DNA of 37,702 bases from Filifactor villosus (GTDB taxonomy: Bacteria; Bacillota; Clostridia; Peptostreptococcales; Filifactoraceae): positions 1 to 37,702 of the forward strand of contig NZ_JBHSHL010000056.1 in NCBI RefSeq assembly GCF_042652965.1, read 5' to 3'. Every line of letters begins with the position of its first letter. Within the stretch, counting starts at the first letter, position 1. A model generated the notes under the pieces. The model was not told where the DNA came from. It did not search any database and worked only from the letters and a program-made list of their open reading frames with translations. Made by a program: the position numbers and the translations under genes. This document shows, one piece after another, positions 7,414 through 18,900 of the stretch.

Positions 7414-10032
7414 ATGGCTAAGAAAATCGAGACAAAAGCGGTAGAGCCGGAACTTACCGTGGAAGCATTGCAGAAAAAGATCGCAGCTATGAGAAAGGCA
7501 CAGGAAGAGTTTGCTTCCTATAGCCAGGAACAGGTTGACAAGATCTTTTTCCATGCGGCGATGGCCGCGAACAAACAACGTATTCCTTTGGCACAGATGG
7601 CCTGCGAAGAAACCGGAATGGGTGTGGTTGAAGATAAGGTCATCAAAAACCACTATGCAGCGGAATATACTTACAATGCCTATAAGAGGGCAAAAACTTG
7701 CGGTGTCGTCGAAGTCGATACCGCTTACGGTTACAAAAGAGTAGCTGAGCCTGTCGGAGTGGTAGGCGCGGTCATCCCCACCACAAATCCCACATCCACT
7801 GCAATTTTTAAATGCTTAATTTGCTTAAAAACCAGAAATTCCATCATGATCAGCCCCCACCCCCGCGCTAAGAAATGTACGATCGCTGCCGCTAAAGTCG
7901 TCTTGGAGGCGGCAGTAAAGGCGGGAGCTCCCGAAGGGATTATAGGCTGGATCGATGAACCTTCAATTGAACTTTCCAACGAGTTGATGAAGTCCATAGA
8001 CGTTATTTTGGCTACCGGTGGCCCCGGAATGGTGAAGGCCGCTTACTCCTCAGGCAAGCCCGCCATCGGTGTAGGTCCGGGAAACGTACCCGTTGTTATG
8101 GACAGCAGCTGTGACATTCAAACAGCTGTATATTCCGTCATCCACTCAAAGACCTTTGACAATGGAATGATTTGTTCTTCGGAACAATCCGTAACAGCTT
8201 TGGAAGACATCTATGACAATGTAAAAAAAGAATTTGCAAAACGTGGCTGTTATCTGTTGAAAAAAGAGGAAATCAAAAAAGTAGGAAGCATCCTTCTTAC
8301 TCCCGCAGGAACCGTCGATCCGAAGATCGTAGGTCAGCCTGCCTATAAGATCGCACAGATGGCAGGCGTACAGGTGCCTGAAGATACAAAGATCTTGATA
8401 GGAGAAGTGTCTTCCGTAGAACCTTCCGAGCCGTTTGCTCACGAAAAACTCTCTCCCGTTCTTGCCCTCTACAAGGCAAAAGATTTCGATACCGCCTTGG
8501 ATATGGCGGATAAACTTGTTCGGGACGGAGGATACGGACATACCGCTTCCCTATATATCAACACCTTGGAAAGCGAGAAACTCGATAAATTCGCTCATCG
8601 TATGAAAACCTGCCGTATCTTGGTAAACACTCCTTCCTCTCAAGGCGGTATCGGGGACCTGTACAATTTCAAACTTGCTCCTTCACTGACACTCGGTTGC
8701 GGTTCTTACGGCGGAAACTCCGTATCGGAGAACGTAGGGATCAAACACCTGTTGAACCTGAAAACAGTCGCTGAAAGGAGAGAAAATATGTTGTGGTTCA
8801 GAGCACCTCAGAAAGTGTATTTCAAAAAAGGTTGCCTGCCCGTTGCGCTCAACGAACTCAAGCATGTTTACGATAAGAAAAAAGCCTTTATCGTAACCGA
8901 CACCTTCCTGTTTGCAAACGGATATACAAAGCCGATCACCGACCGTCTGGACGAAATGGGGATCCGCTATGAATGTTTCTTCGAAGTCACACCTGACCCC
9001 ACCCTTCAATGTGCAAAAAAAGGACTGGAAGCCCTCAATGCCTTTGAACCGGACACCATCATTGCACTCGGAGGAGGATCCGCAATGGATGCGGCAAAAA
9101 TCATGTGGATGATGTACGAACATCCGGAGTGTGAATTTGAAGACTTGGCAATGGATTTTATGGATATTCGTAAAAGAGTATATACCTTCCCGAAGATGGG
9201 AGAAAAGGCCATGATGGTCTCCATCCCGACCTCTTCCGGTACCGGTTCCGAAGTCACTCCGTTCGCCATCATTACCGATGCGGATACGGGAACAAAATGG
9301 CCGATTGCCGACTATGAACTTCTGCCGAATATGGCGATTATCGATGCCGATAATATGATGAATCAACCCAAAGGCTTGACCAGTGCCTCCGGTATCGATG
9401 CTCTGACCCACTCCTTGGAAGCGTATGCCTCCATTATGGCAACTGACTTCACGGACGGTATGGCTTTGATTGCGACCAAACTTATCTTCACTTATTTGCC
9501 TTCCGCTTACGAAAACGGAGCAGGAGATCCCTTTGCAAGAGAAAAAATGGGGAATGCGTCCACCTTGGCAGGTATGGCCTTTGCCAATGCCTTCTTGGGA
9601 ATCTGTCACTCCATGGCCCACAAACTCGGAGCCTACCATCACCTTCCTCACGGTATCGCAAATGCCCTTCTGATTGAGCACGTTATGCGTTACAATGCCG
9701 ATCCGGCTCCCAAAAAAATGGGAACCTTCCCCCAATATCCTTATCCGAAGGCAAAAGGAAGATACTGTGAAATGGCAAAATTTATAGGAATTTCAGGAAA
9801 AAATGAAGATGAGATCTTTGAAAACTTCATTCAAGCAATTGCCGAACTGAAGGCAAAGGTGGGTATCAAGCGTACCATCAAGGAATACGGAGTGGACGAA
9901 CAAGACTTCCTGAGAACTTTGGATGAAATGGTCGAAAATGCATTTAACGACCAGTGTACGCCTGCAAATCCAAGATATCCTCTGATGAGCGAAATGAAAG
10001 AAATGTACCTCAAAGCCTTCTACGAAGGTTGA
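7414..10032 (+). CDS. adhE: Bifunctional aldehyde-alcohol dehydrogenase (AdhE)
   Basis: Reduces acetyl-CoA to acetaldehyde and then ethanol, using two NADH; it is the main ethanol-forming enzyme of fermenting anaerobes and usually polymerises into spirosomes. At 872 residues it is full length. Residues about 1-440 are the CoA-acylating aldehyde dehydrogenase, with PTTNPTSTAIFKCL, GPGNVPV and the catalytic-cysteine segment FDNGMICSSEQ. After a linker (ENMLWFRAPQKVYF), residues about 465-872 are the iron-dependent alcohol dehydrogenase with GGGSAMDAAK, SIPTSSGTGSEVTPFA and the metal-binding histidines in CHSMAHKLGAYHHLPHGIAN. GAAAGGAG eight bases ahead supports the ATG. It is monocistronic: a hairpin follows and the MATE gene starts 286 bases later. 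Confidence 0.98.
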   Translation: MAKKIETKAVEPELTVEALQKKIAAMRKAQEEFASYSQEQVDKIFFHAAMAANKQRIPLAQMACEETGMGVVEDKVIKNHYAAEYTYNAYKRAKTCGVVEVDTAYGYKRVAEPVGVVGAVIPTTNPTSTAIFKCLICLKTRNSIMISPHPRAKKCTIAAAKVVLEAAVKAGAPEGIIGWIDEPSIELSNELMKSIDVILATGGPGMVKAAYSSGKPAIGVGPGNVPVVMDSSCDIQTAVYSVIHSKTFDNGMICSSEQSVTALEDIYDNVKKEFAKRGCYLLKKEEIKKVGSILLTPAGTVDPKIVGQPAYKIAQMAGVQVPEDTKILIGEVSSVEPSEPFAHEKLSPVLALYKAKDFDTALDMADKLVRDGGYGHTASLYINTLESEKLDKFAHRMKTCRILVNTPSSQGGIGDLYNFKLAPSLTLGCGSYGGNSVSENVGIKHLLNLKTVAERRENMLWFRAPQKVYFKKGCLPVALNELKHVYDKKKAFIVTDTFLFANGYTKPITDRLDEMGIRYECFFEVTPDPTLQCAKKGLEALNAFEPDTIIALGGGSAMDAAKIMWMMYEHPECEFEDLAMDFMDIRKRVYTFPKMGEKAMMVSIPTSSGTGSEVTPFAIITDADTGTKWPIADYELLPNMAIIDADNMMNQPKGLTSASGIDALTHSLEAYASIMATDFTDGMALIATKLIFTYLPSAYENGAGDPFAREKMGNASTLAGMAFANAFLGICHSMAHKLGAYHHLPHGIANALLIEHVMRYNADPAPKKMGTFPQYPYPKAKGRYCEMAKFIGISGKNEDEIFENFIQAIAELKAKVGIKRTIKEYGVDEQDFLRTLDEMVENAFNDQCTPANPRYPLMSEMKEMYLKAFYEG

Positions 10033-10036
10033 TGCT

Positions 10037-10060
10037 CGTTCCCGTTTGAAAAACGGAACG
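10037..10060 (+). terminator. Hairpin after adhE
   Basis: CGTTC(C)CGTTT pairs with AAACGGAACG, four bases after the adhE stop. The stem is strong but no T-run follows directly, so termination is likely but not typical. Confidence 0.5.
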
Positions 10061-10117
10061 CTATGTCTAAAGATCTCGAAAAAATATTTTTATCTTATAA
10101 AAAATGAACAACGACAG

Positions 10118-10157
10118 GTAGCGATGATGTATGGATAGTAGCGATGATGTACGGATA
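10118..10157. repeat. Two-copy 20-bp tandem repeat
   Basis: GTAGCGATGATGTATGGATA is followed directly by the same 20-mer with one change (TACGGATA). It lies in the adhE-MATE intergenic region. Confidence 0.8.
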
Positions 10158-10173
10158 AGCGTTCAAATTTTAC

Positions 10174-10228
10174 GTTTATAAAGTTTGGGTTAGCGGAATA
10201 TATAGCCTATATTCCACGCCTTATAAAC
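10174..10228. other. Long nested hairpin before the MATE gene
   Basis: The outer arms GTTTATAA/TTATAAAC (10174-10181 and 10221-10228) enclose GCG/CGC and then GGAATATA/TATATTCC around a 5-base loop (10195-10215). It could be a leader structure for the MATE gene or a decayed mobile end. Nothing else is seen in this interval. Confidence 0.5.
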
Positions 10229-10318
10229 ATTCAAAGCGGTTGTATCGCTTCTTCGGGGAGACATGTTAATCGGATAATACGCATAACCTGCAAAAAATAA
10301 CTTGGAGCAGTATACTGT

Positions 10319-11692
10319 ATGGATAGAAAAAACAATCTACAAAAATATTATTTAACACAGGGAAACACTTGGAAAATCATGTTGCAATTTGCGATGCCGA
10401 TTTTTCTGGGAACTTTGTTTCAGTCGCTCTATACGACTGCAGATGCAATTATTATCGGAAGATTTGCCGGAAAAGAAGCGTTAGCCGCCATAGAATCCGT
10501 ATTCACATTAACGAAAATGCCGATCAATTTTTTTGCCGGACTTGCATCAGGCGCAACGATCATTATTTCTCAATATTATGGTGCAAAAAAGAATAAAGAG
10601 GTGTCTGATGCAAGTCATAATGCCATGTTGTTCGCTTTTGCAGGAGGAGCGGTATTAACTGTAATCGGTTGCATTGTGTCTCCGTTTGCTATAAAAGCCA
10701 TTCATGTTCCCGACGAAATTGTAAAAACTGCCCAACACTATATCCTCATTTATTTTTCGGGAATAGTCGCATCCATGCTCTATAATATGGGGGCAGGTAT
10801 ATTACGGGCACTTGGGAATTCTAAAACACCTTTTTATATTTTGATCGCAGCCAATATTGTTAATATCCTATTGGATTTGATCTTTGTAGTATTGCTCCGA
10901 TCAGGTGTTGTCGGAGCAGCTATCGCTACTGTTTTGTCTCAGTGTTTAAGTGCCGTTTTGGTTGTAGCCTCATTGACAAAGACCAAACTGCCTTGCAACA
11001 TACGTTTTAAAAATCTGAGATTTTATAAAATACATGTATTAGAAATCTTTAAGTTGGGCTTACCTATCGGAACACAATCCGCTTTGTATCCGCTCTCCAA
11101 TACCATAGTTCAAAGAGGCATAAATGATATAGGAGTTGATAGCATTGCCGCCTGGGCAGTTTGTGGAAAATTAGATTTTCTTATATGGGCTATATCCGAT
11201 GCTTTCTGTGTTTCGGTATCGACTTTTGTCGCTCAAAATTACGGTGCACAAAAGTACCGACGTGCAAGAAGAGGTGTGCGAGCGGGTTTGATTATGGCAT
11301 TAACAGCAATAGCGACAGTAAGTTGGATTTTGTATTTTCAAAATGAAGTCTTCGCAAGATTTCTTGTTGATGATGAACATGTGATTTCCATCGTTTCTCA
11401 AATCATGCACTTCATTGCTCCGCTATATCTCATTTATGTATTTTGCGATGTCTTACCCGGAGCAATACGAGGAACAGGAGATACGTTCAGACCTATGATC
11501 ATAACTCTTTTAGGAACCTGTATTTCAAGGGTTCTGTGGGTTTTGTTCATCGTTCCGTTTAACCCTACTCTTATAACGGTACTAGCCTGTTATCCCATAT
11601 CATGGGGAATAACAGCATTCATATATATAGTATATTATATAAGGAGCTTTTCAATGTTAGGCACCCCACCCCAAAGTGTCCAAGTGAAGTAA
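10319..11692 (+). CDS. MATE family efflux transporter
   Basis: A 457-residue inner-membrane protein with twelve hydrophobic segments in two similar halves, typical of MATE/DinF exporters that expel drugs or metabolites in exchange for protons or sodium. The start MDRKNNLQKYYLTQGNTWKI and the first helix FAMPIFLGTLFQSLYTTADA with IIGRFAGKEALAA are characteristic. The second half repeats the pattern (GLPIGTQSALYPLSN...). CTTGGAG lies about 11 bases before the ATG. It is transcribed alone and ends at a strong shared terminator. The substrate cannot be read from sequence. Confidence 0.93.
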   Translation: MDRKNNLQKYYLTQGNTWKIMLQFAMPIFLGTLFQSLYTTADAIIIGRFAGKEALAAIESVFTLTKMPINFFAGLASGATIIISQYYGAKKNKEVSDASHNAMLFAFAGGAVLTVIGCIVSPFAIKAIHVPDEIVKTAQHYILIYFSGIVASMLYNMGAGILRALGNSKTPFYILIAANIVNILLDLIFVVLLRSGVVGAAIATVLSQCLSAVLVVASLTKTKLPCNIRFKNLRFYKIHVLEIFKLGLPIGTQSALYPLSNTIVQRGINDIGVDSIAAWAVCGKLDFLIWAISDAFCVSVSTFVAQNYGAQKYRRARRGVRAGLIMALTAIATVSWILYFQNEVFARFLVDDEHVISIVSQIMHFIAPLYLIYVFCDVLPGAIRGTGDTFRPMIITLLGTCISRVLWVLFIVPFNPTLITVLACYPISWGITAFIYIVYYIRSFSMLGTPPQSVQVK

Positions 11693-11713
11693 AGCAGTTA
11701 CAGAAGGTATCCG

Positions 11714-11747
11714 GCGGATGTTACACCATGTTGTATGTAACATCCGC
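11714..11747. terminator. Terminator between convergent MATE gene and mpg
   Basis: An 11-bp perfect stem, GCGGATGTTAC with GTAACATCCGC, around a 12-base loop, followed by TTCCTTTTT on the plus strand. Confidence 0.85.
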
Positions 11748-11765
11748 TTCCTTTTTCGTATCATC

Positions 11766-12389
11766 TCAAAATCCACGTTTCTTAACGGGAGAAACACCGC
11801 AACTGCCTTCCAAATAAAAACGCAGTGCCCAATCCCTCGCCTCCTCGGCATAGTCGATCCCGATCCGCCTCGAAGTCAGGATCCTCCCTTCAACTTCTCC
11901 CTCTTCAATATACAGTTCTTCTCCCAAAAGATCAAGGGCATTGCACGACTTATCCAACCCGAAGGCCATCGCCATCTTTCCGGGGCCGTTGCTTAGATTT
12001 TTCCTTTGTAGAGCCGTAAGCTCCTTCCAAGTTTTCTTGTATCGAAGCAGGGACATCTGTTCAAGGCTGTCCTCCAAAGGCTCGATCCCTCTTATCAAAA
12101 CCGCTTCCGGCACTTCCTCTTCCCGAGTGACCACATTGAAACAATAGTACATCCCGTAGATAAAGTACACATAGGCTATTCCCCCTTGAGCAAACATCGT
12201 CCGGGTACGCTCCGTCCTTCTGCCCCCGTAACTGTGAGCCGCCTTGTCCCAGAGGCCCAAATATGCTTCCGTTTCCACGATCCTTCCTTTTATGAAAGTT
12301 TCTTCGAGTTTATGGACAAGTACCTTGCCGATCAGTTCCCTCGCCACGATTTCTGTATCCTGCATATAGAATTCGCGTTTCAGCTTCAT
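11766..12389 (-). CDS. mpg: DNA-3-methyladenine glycosylase (AAG/MPG type)
   Basis: Removes alkylated and deaminated purines from DNA in base excision repair. The 207 residues match the bacterial AAG family: ARELIGKVLVHK, IVETEAYLGLWDKAAHSYGG (catalytic Glu in VETEAY), MFAQGGIAYVYFIYGMYYCFN with the DNA-intercalating segment, GPGKMAMAFGLDK, and a C-terminal RDWALRFYLEGSCGVSP. The ATG at 12389 follows GGGGGAGAAGAAG. It is convergent to the MATE gene, with no operon partner. It is complete, with nothing unusual. Confidence 0.95.
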   Translation of the reverse strand: MKLKREFYMQDTEIVARELIGKVLVHKLEETFIKGRIVETEAYLGLWDKAAHSYGGRRTERTRTMFAQGGIAYVYFIYGMYYCFNVVTREEEVPEAVLIRGIEPLEDSLEQMSLLRYKKTWKELTALQRKNLSNGPGKMAMAFGLDKSCNALDLLGEELYIEEGEVEGRILTSRRIGIDYAEEARDWALRFYLEGSCGVSPVKKRGF

Positions 12390-12816
12390 ATCTTCTTCTC
12401 CCCCTCTAAAGATTTCTCCCGGAGCACGATCCCTGAAATGTTCTCCCTATTACTTATCTCGGATTATTCGCAGTAACTTCTGAAACGGTATCCGAACATT
12501 GAATACTTACGCTACTTACAACTAATACTTATTTGAATTGCCCATCCTTTGATCATGGCTCCGCTCTGTATAAAGCGTTTTCTTTGACACAATACCTGAT
12601 ACTATTCTTCGATAGAAGTGTTGTTATATTTGTTTTGCAACCACGAAAAGTTGTTTTCTCTTCTATGGAGTACAAATCGTTGTATCCACCATTCAAAGGA
12701 ATAGTAGTATGAGAAGATGATTTGTTGTGCCTGTAAAACGCCCCTTCCATATTACCATCAGAGAATGATATAGCTTCTCATTTTTATCCTATTGTTTCTT
12801 TATTCTAACACAATAC
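12390..12816. other. Gene-free interval with MITE copy B
   Basis: No credible gene. It contains repeat copy B at 12599-12710. The small open frames in both directions read through the repeat and are not conserved-looking. Confidence 0.5.
12599..12710. repeat. MITE-like intergenic repeat, copy B
   Basis: ATACTATTCTTCGATAGAAG at the left, GTTTTGCAACCACGAAAAG in the centre, CTTCTATGGAG, and GGAATAGTAGTAT at the right; 112 bp. Confidence 0.8.
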
Positions 12817-12868
12817 AAAAACCCCATCAAGGTGAAAGAACGTTGCTTTCAAAGCCAATGGGGTTTTT
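12817..12868 (-). terminator. Terminator of the SLH surface-protein gene
   Basis: AAAAACCCCAT pairs with ATGGGGTTTTT, with extra pairing inside (GGTGAAAG/CTTTCAAAGCC). It is about 85 bases past the stop codon on the minus strand. Confidence 0.8.
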
Positions 12869-12952
12869 GCGATATAAAAATAAGTTCTGTATCATACAAG
12901 AGGCATAGCATTTAAATCTATGGAGGCAGAAAGTCTCCATACATCATCCTAA

Positions 12953-15900
12953 CTATCTCTTTTCTTGAAACAGTTTATAGAGCATTTGAGCCGCTTCCGC
13001 TCTGCTTGCATGTTGTTTGGGCATAAATCTGTGTTTTTCATCACCTGAAATAACTCCTGTGTTCTTCATCATATCCACTGCATCCCTCGCCCACGGACTG
13101 ATGTCTTTTTCATCTTCGAAACTTGCATCTGTGATTTCAGCAGTTCCGTCTTGATGATAGAAGTTTTTTAAAATCACGGCCATCTCTTCTCGGTTAATCG
13201 GATCGTTCGGTCTGAATTGATTTCTATAACCTGTAACAAAACCTTTTTCTTGAGCCCATATCACATAGGGATAGTACCATTCTCCCTTCCTGACATCCTC
13301 AAACATCGCACTGCTCTGTTGAGTCTTCTCTCCGCTATACTTCGCTAACAAGGTGATAAATTCCGCACGGCTGATGTTTTCATCCGGATAGAACCTGCTC
13401 TCTCCCCTACCCGAAATCACGCCTCTTTCAAAGAGGGCTTCGATTGCGGGAGCATACCACTTACCCTGATCGACATCTACGAAGAAAGCACTCTTTTTCA
13501 AAGTCTGCTCAATGCCGATCGCATACACTCCCGTTTCTCCCGTCTCAAAACTCATAACCCCTGCAAGCGCATCGTAGGATACATTGTCCACAGAAGATAC
13601 TTCACCGCTTGAGCCTATCTTGTAAACCTTGAGATCATCTTTTTCTTCTCCGATCTGAAGTGTGTAGGGGATGTGTATCCTCATTCTTCCTTGACGATAA
13701 TTCGAGATCTCTTTTTCTGCAATCTTCGTTTTGAGTTCAAGTACAGGCCTTCTTCCGATCAAGTGTCGGAGCGATTCCTCCGACTTGGAAGAAATTTTTA
13801 CCGGAGCCTCCTTGTGAAGGTTCTCAATACGTTTTATCGAAATTTCAAAGCTTCCTTGGTTTGTTTTCTGCTCTTCCCAAACGGTTTTGATTGCGTTTCG
13901 GTCGAACTGCACCTCCAACAAATCCGTCTTGAGGTTGAGGCTAAACTTCTCCTCGGATCGAAGCTTATCCGTCACAACCTTGGCTATCCTTACTACACTT
14001 TGATCAACCGCCTTGCCGCTCTTGAGATCGAAGGTCAGAACCTTGCTTGTACTTGCAGACAACAGTCTGTCAATCTCGTTTAGAGAGGATGAGTCAATAT
14101 CTGCCTCCGCCAAGGCGCCTCGAAGGATGGGACGTATCTTTACCTCCCCAGAGATCGACTTGGATCCTACAACAGCACCTTCGTTTTGAGTCCGTGTCTC
14201 AAAGAGTTGGGTATAATCGTTGGTGTAATGCCAGACGACCTCATCTCTGTCTTTAAGCACATATTCTTCCAGACCGTAGTTGACATGTTCTCCATTGACC
14301 TTATACATCCACCCGCTGTTCTTCCCATTGGTAAATTCGGACAACCACTGACCATCGTAAGGAGATCGGATTGAAGAAATATAGTTCCCCTTATTGATAT
14401 AAGAGATGGAATGTTCTCCAAGAACCTTATCAAAAACCGTATATACCGTGCTATGTTCAGGAACTGTGACCTCCTGTCTCGGTATCCAGATAAGCTCGTT
14501 GTTCCCTCCTATTTCCATAGCATGGAGTGTAAAATACACGGTCATATCTTGTGAAGAGGAAGGAACTGTTACAAAGACCTTCGTCTTGACGATCAGCTCC
14601 ATAGAAGGAGTGGACTGTCTTACCTCCGGAGGCAGATCAAATGCGGCTAAGGCGTCATACTCTCCTTCCTGCTGTCCGTTGTAATCTTTCAAATTCCAGT
14701 GCAACTCAACCTTGTGCATGCTTCCCTTATCGTCTACAATCAGTGTATGAATTGGAAGTTTGGAGATCACATCCTCACGATCTGTTCCCACCTCAACATT
14801 CAAAGGATTGACCGGAACGATGGAGCGTATGGTCGTCAACCCCTCTTCATGAGTATTTTCAAACACATCCGAATAGTCATAAATAAACGGTTTGCCCGCT
14901 TTGTAACGAAGGTAGGCGTTGAGGGCCTGCATGGCTTGAACGGTTGAAATATCGTTGATGGATTGTGAGTTTTTCTCGTGCTTAAATCCTCCTGCCTCTT
15001 CATCATAGAAGTTCATCAAGGCTATAACGATGTTTTTTCGCTCGTTTCGATAAAAGCCGTTTCGGTCATCGAGAACATCCTTCTCAAGTGCAGCCAGTGC
15101 CATTAGCGTTTGAGCAACAGCTTCACTGCTTTGGTAACCCATGTCGGCATCCAAGTTGTTCTTTAAATACTCCAGTGCCTTTTCAACTGCGTTGCGAACT
15201 TCTTCTCTCGAGGTATAACGCCTGAGAGCCTGCAATGCCATCGCCGTCATATCAAGTCCGGAGCTGTTGTTGTCATATAAGCCGAAACCTCCCGTTTGAG
15301 GATGTTGATATTTCAATATCTCATCGACAAGACTTTGGCGATCCCATCGATATCCCCGATCGGGATAGTTCTTGGTGTCAATCGCAATCAGAGCATAGAC
15401 ACTCTCATTGAGTCCTGTTCCTATATCCTTGTTGTTGAGAAGTTTTTCGACAAAATCATACTCTCGGAACTCTCCGAGGTCGATACCGAGAGCACCCAAA
15501 GCTATCATCGTTCGTGCAATCGTTGTAGGCTTTTGGTTTTGCGTGTAGAACTCGTTTGAGACTGTATAGGCTTCTTTTACGGAGTTTATATATGCCTCCT
15601 TCTTTGTTTGATCAAGTTCAAGACCGCTTCTGGACAACGCAAATACGACCCATTCATCACCGAAACGATAGTCCTTCTGAAGAGAGTTTTTGAGAAAATG
15701 ATTTTTCCCACCTTCCAGACCTTTTTCAGCGAGTTCGGTGACATTTACAGCAGGAAGGCTGTCATTGGAGCCTATTTCAAAGTTGAGTACAATGGGTTCC
15801 GGAGAATTGGTTTTGTCAACCGGATAGCCCGTCGCCTTAACGCGACCTTTTTGGATGGCTTTGACATAATATCGGTCATCGGCTACAAAGGGCTTGCCTA

Positions 15901-18900
15901 TTCCCTGATCGATATACTTGTGTTTCGTGTGGATCTCCACTTTTCCGCTACCCTCATATTTCCACTCAATCTTGGGTTCGCTGACGTGTTTTTCTTCCGG
16001 GTTCGAACCTTTCAGCTCCATCTCCAAAGGCAGTTCTTCCTCCTCGTTCAAACGGTAGTTTGACTTGGTCACAGCAACGGTTTGCAGAGGATTTTTGTAG
16101 ACGATCTTCACCTTTGATGTTCCCGATATGGGACTGTCGATATTCGGATCCAAAGAAGTGGCTGTAAGCTCCACTTCGCCCGCCTTGTACGGAACAAGAG
16201 ATACGATAATATAAGGAACATAATTTACAATCGAAGGATCCGTACTGCTTATTTGCCACTTGTGATGATAGGATGCGTTTGCCGGTTCAACTTCCACAAC
16301 CTGATTGGTATCTCCTCCCAACAAGGTCCCTGCACCGGTCAGAGGCATGAAATCAAAGTTAAGGCTCATACTGTTTCTTGCATGAACCTCATAGGTTCCT
16401 CCGATCGGTCGAATACTTTGAACCGGAACATAGACGGATTCCAAATCCACATAGGTTTCAAAATCTTCCACACGGGCAAAAAACCTGGTTTTATACGGTT
16501 CTTCAAAAACAAACTCTCCTCTGTTATGCTTAAACTTCTTCCTGTCCGATTCCGAACGATAGTCATAACGATAATCAAAATTATACTCGTTGAGATCGAT
16601 ATATTGAGAAGAGCCTTCGAACTTGGCTTTAAAAACCAGTTCCTTATGTTGTCTTCCCTCTATGACAAACTTTTGTTTAGCGACGTTTTGCAGCCCTTCA
16701 AGAGAGGGCTGCGGTGCTTTGTCCGCGACAAAGACCTGCAAATCTTCAATCTCGGGAAGTTTTCCGACCAGATCAAATTCTGCAATCTTCTCCCCCTGCT
16801 CTTTTTGTGCATTGAGTTTATATACTTGGACCGTTGTAGTGCCTCCTCCGTAAGAGTAGACCTCCCCGCTCTCTATGCCGGGTTTTATATGTTCAGTGTG
16901 GTTCTCGAGAGTCGTCCAGCGAACCTCTCCCTCTTTCAAGTCGGAACCTACCAACTCCAATTTCCCGACAAGAAAATCTTTGTCTCCCAAAATATAGTTT
17001 ACATCAATCGTTCCTTTTCGATCAATTACCGTGCTTCGTCCCGAAACATCAGTAAACTTTACCGGATAGACAAAAATGCCTTGTTGCTCCTCAAAATCGA
17101 AATCTTCTCCATGATAGGGAAGACCCGTATGCCTCTGTCTCCCCCATGATTTTAGGTAGGGAGCACGCTGCAGGTTCAAACGATTGATAAACTCCGCGGT
17201 TTTGAACTCCTCAAGCGCCATTGCCTGAGAATCTTTTAAAAACAGAGTATCCTCATCGGAAGAGACCCTCGTCATCCTATCATTCCAATAACTGTTTTGG
17301 ATTAATCCGTATTCGACTCTTCCTGTGAGAGCTCCGTATCCTCTCGGAGATTTTATCTGAGCACTTACATAGCTGTTTATGATGGACCCCCCGTCAAGAA
17401 CACCTACCAAACCTCCCGCTACCCCTCTTGTACTTTCGATATCGGCCAGAGAATAGGAGTTGATGATCAACCCTTTGTGAATCCCCGCAATACCTCCCGC
17501 TTCAAAATTATATTTCACGCTTCCTTTTATTCCCAGGTTTTGAATTACTCCTTTTTCTCCGATTACATCAAAGAGTGGGAAGTAACTGCCTGCACCGAGT
17601 TCGATCGTATGACCGTTCCCGTCAAAGACGGCATTCATCTCCTGCGGATTCCACCAGCCTGCAGAGATGGAAAGATCCCTTTCCAATCTGTAGACCTTAT
17701 CCGCCTCCATGTTCTTCAGCTGTGCGACATCGGTGACCGGAATCACTTCTCCGGAATGTGACGAAAGATCGACTCCGCGAACTACCCTGGTTTCCATCGC
17801 CGAGAACTGTTCTTCCAGTTCCTCCCTTGTGCTGTTCAAGTCCTCTTGCAACACAGTTTCGCTCTCGAGCAACCGTTCCGCTTTTTTGATCAATCCCTTC
17901 ATCTTAAGGATGGAATCTTTCGCGTACAAGCTGAATTCCAAAGACTTACACTCTTCTACCTTCGCTCTCAACTCCTCCTTGTTCAGAGGAAGGTGCCTAA
18001 GTTGATCAAAGCCTTGTTTCAAAGATTCCATCACAGCTTTGATCTCATCCTCTGAAGAAGAATCCTGTGATAGGACCTCTTTCGCCTTGTTCAACTCTTC
18101 TTCAAATGTCCGAAAACTCTCCGGCGTATAGAAGGAAGCATTGATTTTACTCATATCTTCCACAAGGCGTTGTAGAAGTGCTCTTGCTTCCCCTTCTCTT
18201 TTGCCTCCGGGTACCAGCCAGCTGTCTTCATTCAGCCCCCAAGGAAGATAACCTTCTTTGTCTCCTGCATTCAGCTTCGCTTTCAAAGTTTCGGATTGCA
18301 GATCGGTCTCTTCAATCTTTTCGGAGCCTTTCATAGTTTCGTCGTCATAGAGATAAGCTCCCTGCTCAATACCGACCCAATAAGAATTGTTTATTAAGCC
18401 CGACTCAAGTTCACCAACCAATCCCGAAACCTTCTCATCGTCGACATCTTCCCCCTCAAGTTCCGTTGTCAGTCGAATGTTCGCTACAACCGTATCGAGC
18501 TGTCCTCCATCTACATATCCTGCCACGCCTCCCACGGAATCGTAGAGTGCATCACGGACCAGATCGATGTCGATGAGGGTATTTTGGACCCTTCCTCTCA
18601 CGACCTCCGCCAGTCCTCCCAATTTGATGGGTTCTTTGCTTTTATTGCCCGAAACCCTTCCTCTAACAATCAGGTTTTTGACGAGGGCTCCTTCGTTGAT
18701 ATAGGAAAACAAACTCTCTCCGGCAGCTGTGACGGTCTTTCCGTTTCCATCAAGCTGTCCTTCAAAATCGCTTATAGCCTCCCAACTCTCATCCAAAACA
18801 ATGTCCCTTGCCAAAACATAGCTTCCGCTTCCGATCGCAGCAAGCTCCTCTTGAGTAGTCACCTCGATCGTCTCATTCGCAAATGTGCTTTGCGGAGCAA

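Noticed and set aside
8683..9735. 350-codon minus-strand open frame inside adhE
   Set aside because: It is antisense to a clear coding region with normal codon bias; it has no ribosome site and its composition is that of a shadow frame.
16253..17149. 298-codon plus-strand open frame inside the SLH gene
   Set aside because: Antisense shadow of a well-supported surface-protein gene.
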